This document shows, in pieces, positions 62,337 through 64,000 of a stretch of DNA of 64,000 nt. A program made the position numbers and the translations under genes. Within the stretch, counting starts at the first letter, position 1, and each line of letters opens with the position of its first letter. The notes below the pieces were generated by a model. It worked only from the letters and a program-made list of their open reading frames with translations, was not told the DNA's origin and ran no database searches. The DNA lies in contig NW_027476992.1 in NCBI RefSeq assembly GCF_051020955.1, forward strand, positions 47,191 to 111,190, given 5' to 3'. The stretch is from Megalopta genalis (taxonomy: Eukaryota; Arthropoda; Insecta; Hymenoptera; Halictidae).

Positions 62337-64000
62337 TAGCTTCAAATCCATGCGAAACACATGATTTAGCATCTAATCAATGCGAAGTAGAAGGCTGATT
62401 TTCGAATCCATGCGAAGCAAATGGTTTGGCTTCAAATACTTGTGATGTACATGATTTAGCTTCAACTGCATGCGAAAAAACCGAGTTAGCTTCAAATCGA
62501 TGCGAAACACATGATTTTGCATCTAATCAATGCGAAGTGGAAGGCTTACCTTCGAATCCATGCGAAACATATGATATAGCTTCAAATACTTGTGATATAC
62601 ATGGTTCAGCTTCAACTGCATGCGAAACAAACGAGTTAGCTTCAAATCCATGCGAAACACATGATTTTGCTTCAAATCAATGCGATGTAGGAGGCTTATC
62701 TTCGAATCCATGCGAAACATATGATATAGCTTCAAATACTTGTGATATACACGATGTAGCTTCAACAGCATGCGAAACAAACGAGTTAGATTCAAATCCA
62801 TGCGAAACACATGATTTAGCTTCAAATCAATGCGAAGTAGAAGGCTTATGTTCGAATCCATGCGAAACAATTGGATTAGCTTCATATACTTGCGATATAC
62901 ATGATTTAGCTTCAACAGCATGCGAAATAAACGAGTTAGATTCAAATCCATGCGAAACACATGATTTAACTTCAAATCAATGCGAAGTAGAAGGGTTTTC
63001 TTCGAATCCATGCGAAACAAATGGTTTAGCTGCAAATACTTGTGATATACATGATTTAGCTTCAACTGCATGCGAAACAAACGAGTTAACTTCAAATCCA
63101 TGCGAAAGACATGATTTAGCTTCAAATCAATGTGAAGTGGAAGGCTTACCTTCGAATCCATGCGAAACGAATAGTTTAGCTTCAAATACTAGTGATATAC
63201 ATGGTTCAGCTTCAACTGCATGCGAAACAAACGAGTTAGCTTCAAATCCATGCGAAACACATCATTTAGCTTCAAATCAATGCGAAGTAGGAGGCTTATC
63301 TTCGAATCCATGCGAAACAAATGGTTTAGCTTCAAATACTTGTGATATACATGATTTAGCTTCAACAGCATGCGAAACAAACGAGTTATCTTCAAATCCA
63401 ATCCAAACACATGATTTAGCTTCAAATGAATGCGAAGAACATGGATTATCTTCGTATCCATGCGAAACAAATGGTTTAGCTTCAAATACTTGTGATGTAC
63501 ATGATTTAGCTTCAACAGCATACGAAATAAACGAGTTAGATTCAAATCCATGCGAAACACATGATTTAGCTTTAAATCAATGCGAAGTAGAAGGGTTATC
63601 TTCGAATCCATGCGAAACATATGATATAGCTTCAAATACTTGTGATATACATGATTTAGCTTCAACAGCATGCGAAACAAACGAGTTATCTTCAAAGCCA
63701 AGCGAAACACATGATTTAGCTTCAAATTAATGCGAAGTAGATGGATTATCTTCGAATGCATGCGACAAATGGTTTAGCTTCAAATACTTGTGATGTACAT
63801 GATTTAGCTTCAACTGCATGCGAAAAAAACGAGTTTAGCTTCAAATCCATGCGAAACACATGATTTAGCTTCAAATCAATTCGAATTAGAAGGGTTATCT
63901 TCGAATCCATGCGAAACATATGATATAGCTTCAAATACTTGTGATATACATGATTTAGATTCAACAGCATGCGAAACAAAAGAGTTATCTTCAAATCCAA
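62337..64000. repeat. Terminal B units, array continues past the window
   Basis: These are ordinary B units related to 31,440-32,000 and 36,290-37,000. The last 250 bp repeat the 46,740 marker set (GCATGCGACAAATGG at 63758, then ACGAGTTTAGC). The final bases stop inside an m1, so no array edge is present. Confidence 0.8.
62426..63730 (+). other. Longest plus-strand open stretch (434 codons, no ATG)
   Basis: This Cys-repeat frame stays open from TTGGCTTC at 62,426 to a TAA at the AAATTAATGCG unit (63,728). The only possible initiators are TTG-type codons, so translation from a standard ATG is not supported. The stretch shows how open the plus strand is where the TGA-bearing m2 variants are absent. 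Confidence 0.45.

Larger units (their letters stand above)
1..64000. repeat. Satellite array: 30-bp monomer, 150-bp five-monomer higher-order repeat
   Basis: Every stretch of the window can be laid out as 30-bp monomers that share CATGCGAA near the start and TTAGCTTCAAA at the end. Five types alternate in order: m1 with ACACATGATT, m2 with GTAGAAGGCTTATCTTCGAA, m3 with ACAAATGGTT, m4 with TACTTGTGATATACATG and m5 with AGCATGCGAAACAAACGAG. Together they form a 150-bp unit. From hand-counted consensus: A 54, T 41, G 26, C 29 (36.7% GC) and six CpGs. The array starts in phase at base 1 and is still running at base 64,000. I saw no unique sequence, microsatellite tract or inserted element. Phase changes come only from 1- or 2-bp indels, most of them shared by many copies. 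The structure is read directly from the sequence; a heterochromatic location is inference. Confidence 0.97.
31081..64000. repeat. HOR family B domain
   Basis: From about 31.1 kb the diagnostic variants change. New here are m2 with GGCTGATTTTCG, m4 with GATACACTTGATTTAG, m1 with CCAATCCAAACACATG, m2 with GAAGAACATGGATTATC and m3 with TCGTATCC. A two-base-short monomer GCATGCGACAAAT starts at 32924, 37063, 39401, 42702, 46752, 48611, 50710, 53109, 55208, 56857 and 63758. In eight copies it is followed within about 75 bp by a one-base-long m5 (ACGTGTGTAGC or ACGAGTTTAGC). The five-monomer order is the same as in family A. A CCATGGG-bearing m3 also occurs here after an AAGCTT site (for example near 41,210 and 44,500), so that marker probably predates the split between the families. 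Confidence 0.85.

Noticed and set aside
1..64000. CRISPR array (30-bp direct repeats)
   Set aside because: The repeats are contiguous with no unique spacers, the variants are shared across copies, and no cas-like genes are present.
1..64000. One giant repetitive protein gene
   Set aside because: Both long frames are broken repeatedly by recurrent 1- and 2-bp indels and amplified stop codons, and no unique start, end or intron structure is visible.
1..64000. CENP-B box
   Set aside because: TTCG occurs often, but by eye no site has the required downstream A and CGGG spacing on either strand. A motif scan would settle it.
1..64000. Telomeric or subtelomeric simple repeats
   Set aside because: No TTAGGG-, TTAGG- or TTTAGGG-type tract was seen. 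TTAGC in the monomer is not a telomere repeat.
1..64000. Transposable elements, rRNA or tRNA genes
   Set aside because: No sequence departs from the monomer, so there is no room for inserted elements. TTCGAATCC resembles a T-arm, but no cloverleaf surrounds it.
1..64000. Hairpins at GCATGC, TTCGAA and CATG
   Set aside because: These palindromes are only 4-6 bp and recur simply because the monomer does. No longer inverted repeat was seen.
1..64000. A toxin, phage, defence or biosynthetic system
   Set aside because: No open frame shows a known domain, catalytic motif or operon-like arrangement; all are translations of the same repeat.

Overview
The whole 64-kb window is one uninterrupted tandem-repeat (satellite) array. 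I found no non-repeat sequence, and both edges lie inside the array, so it is longer than the window. The base unit is a 30-bp monomer containing CATGCGAA near its start and TTAGCTTCAAA at its end. Five monomer types follow each other in a nearly fixed order (m1 to m5, named here), giving a 150-bp higher-order repeat (HOR). In the most open plus-strand frame their cores read CETHDL (m1), CEVEGL (m2), CETNGL (m3), CDIHDL (m4) and CETNEL (m5). By hand count the 150-bp consensus is 36.7% GC with six CpGs.

Above the 150-bp level lie larger blocks of about 0.45 to 3.7 kb, copied in tandem or at a distance. Positions 1-31,080 hold one group of variants (family A). Its commonest block recurs as four copies of about 1.7 kb at 9,858, 12,493, 16,419 and 19,506. 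Positions 31,081-64,000 hold a second group (family B). It contains a 3,301-bp tandem duplication (38,505-45,107), a 1,649-bp one (54,870-58,167), a 901-bp one (59,612-61,425), and a 3.7-kb segment present twice about 15.8 kb apart (31,095 and 46,932). Most copy offsets are multiples of 150 bp, give or take one base from small indels. This fits unequal exchange or replication slippage in register with the 150-bp unit.

No gene, RNA gene, transposable element, CRISPR array or conventional regulatory element can be supported. Because 30 and 150 are multiples of three, a frame that is open in one monomer stays open for long stretches. This produces long ORFs on both strands. The minus strand has an ATG in most monomers and reaches 810 codons, ending at a recurrent TAG-TAG pair or at a recurrent CTAAT variant. 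The plus strand encodes a Cys every ten residues but almost never has an in-frame ATG and is cut by amplified TGA codons. Recurrent 1- and 2-bp indels break both frames. I treat these ORFs as by-products of the repeat unless expression is shown.

The organism cannot be named. A satellite this large and layered points to a eukaryotic nuclear genome in a heterochromatic region (centromeric, pericentromeric, subtelomeric or sex-chromosomal), probably from a long-read assembly. The points most worth checking are the layered structure, the abrupt A/B switch, the recurrent frameshift haplotypes that act as lineage markers, and whether the minus strand is transcribed or translated.
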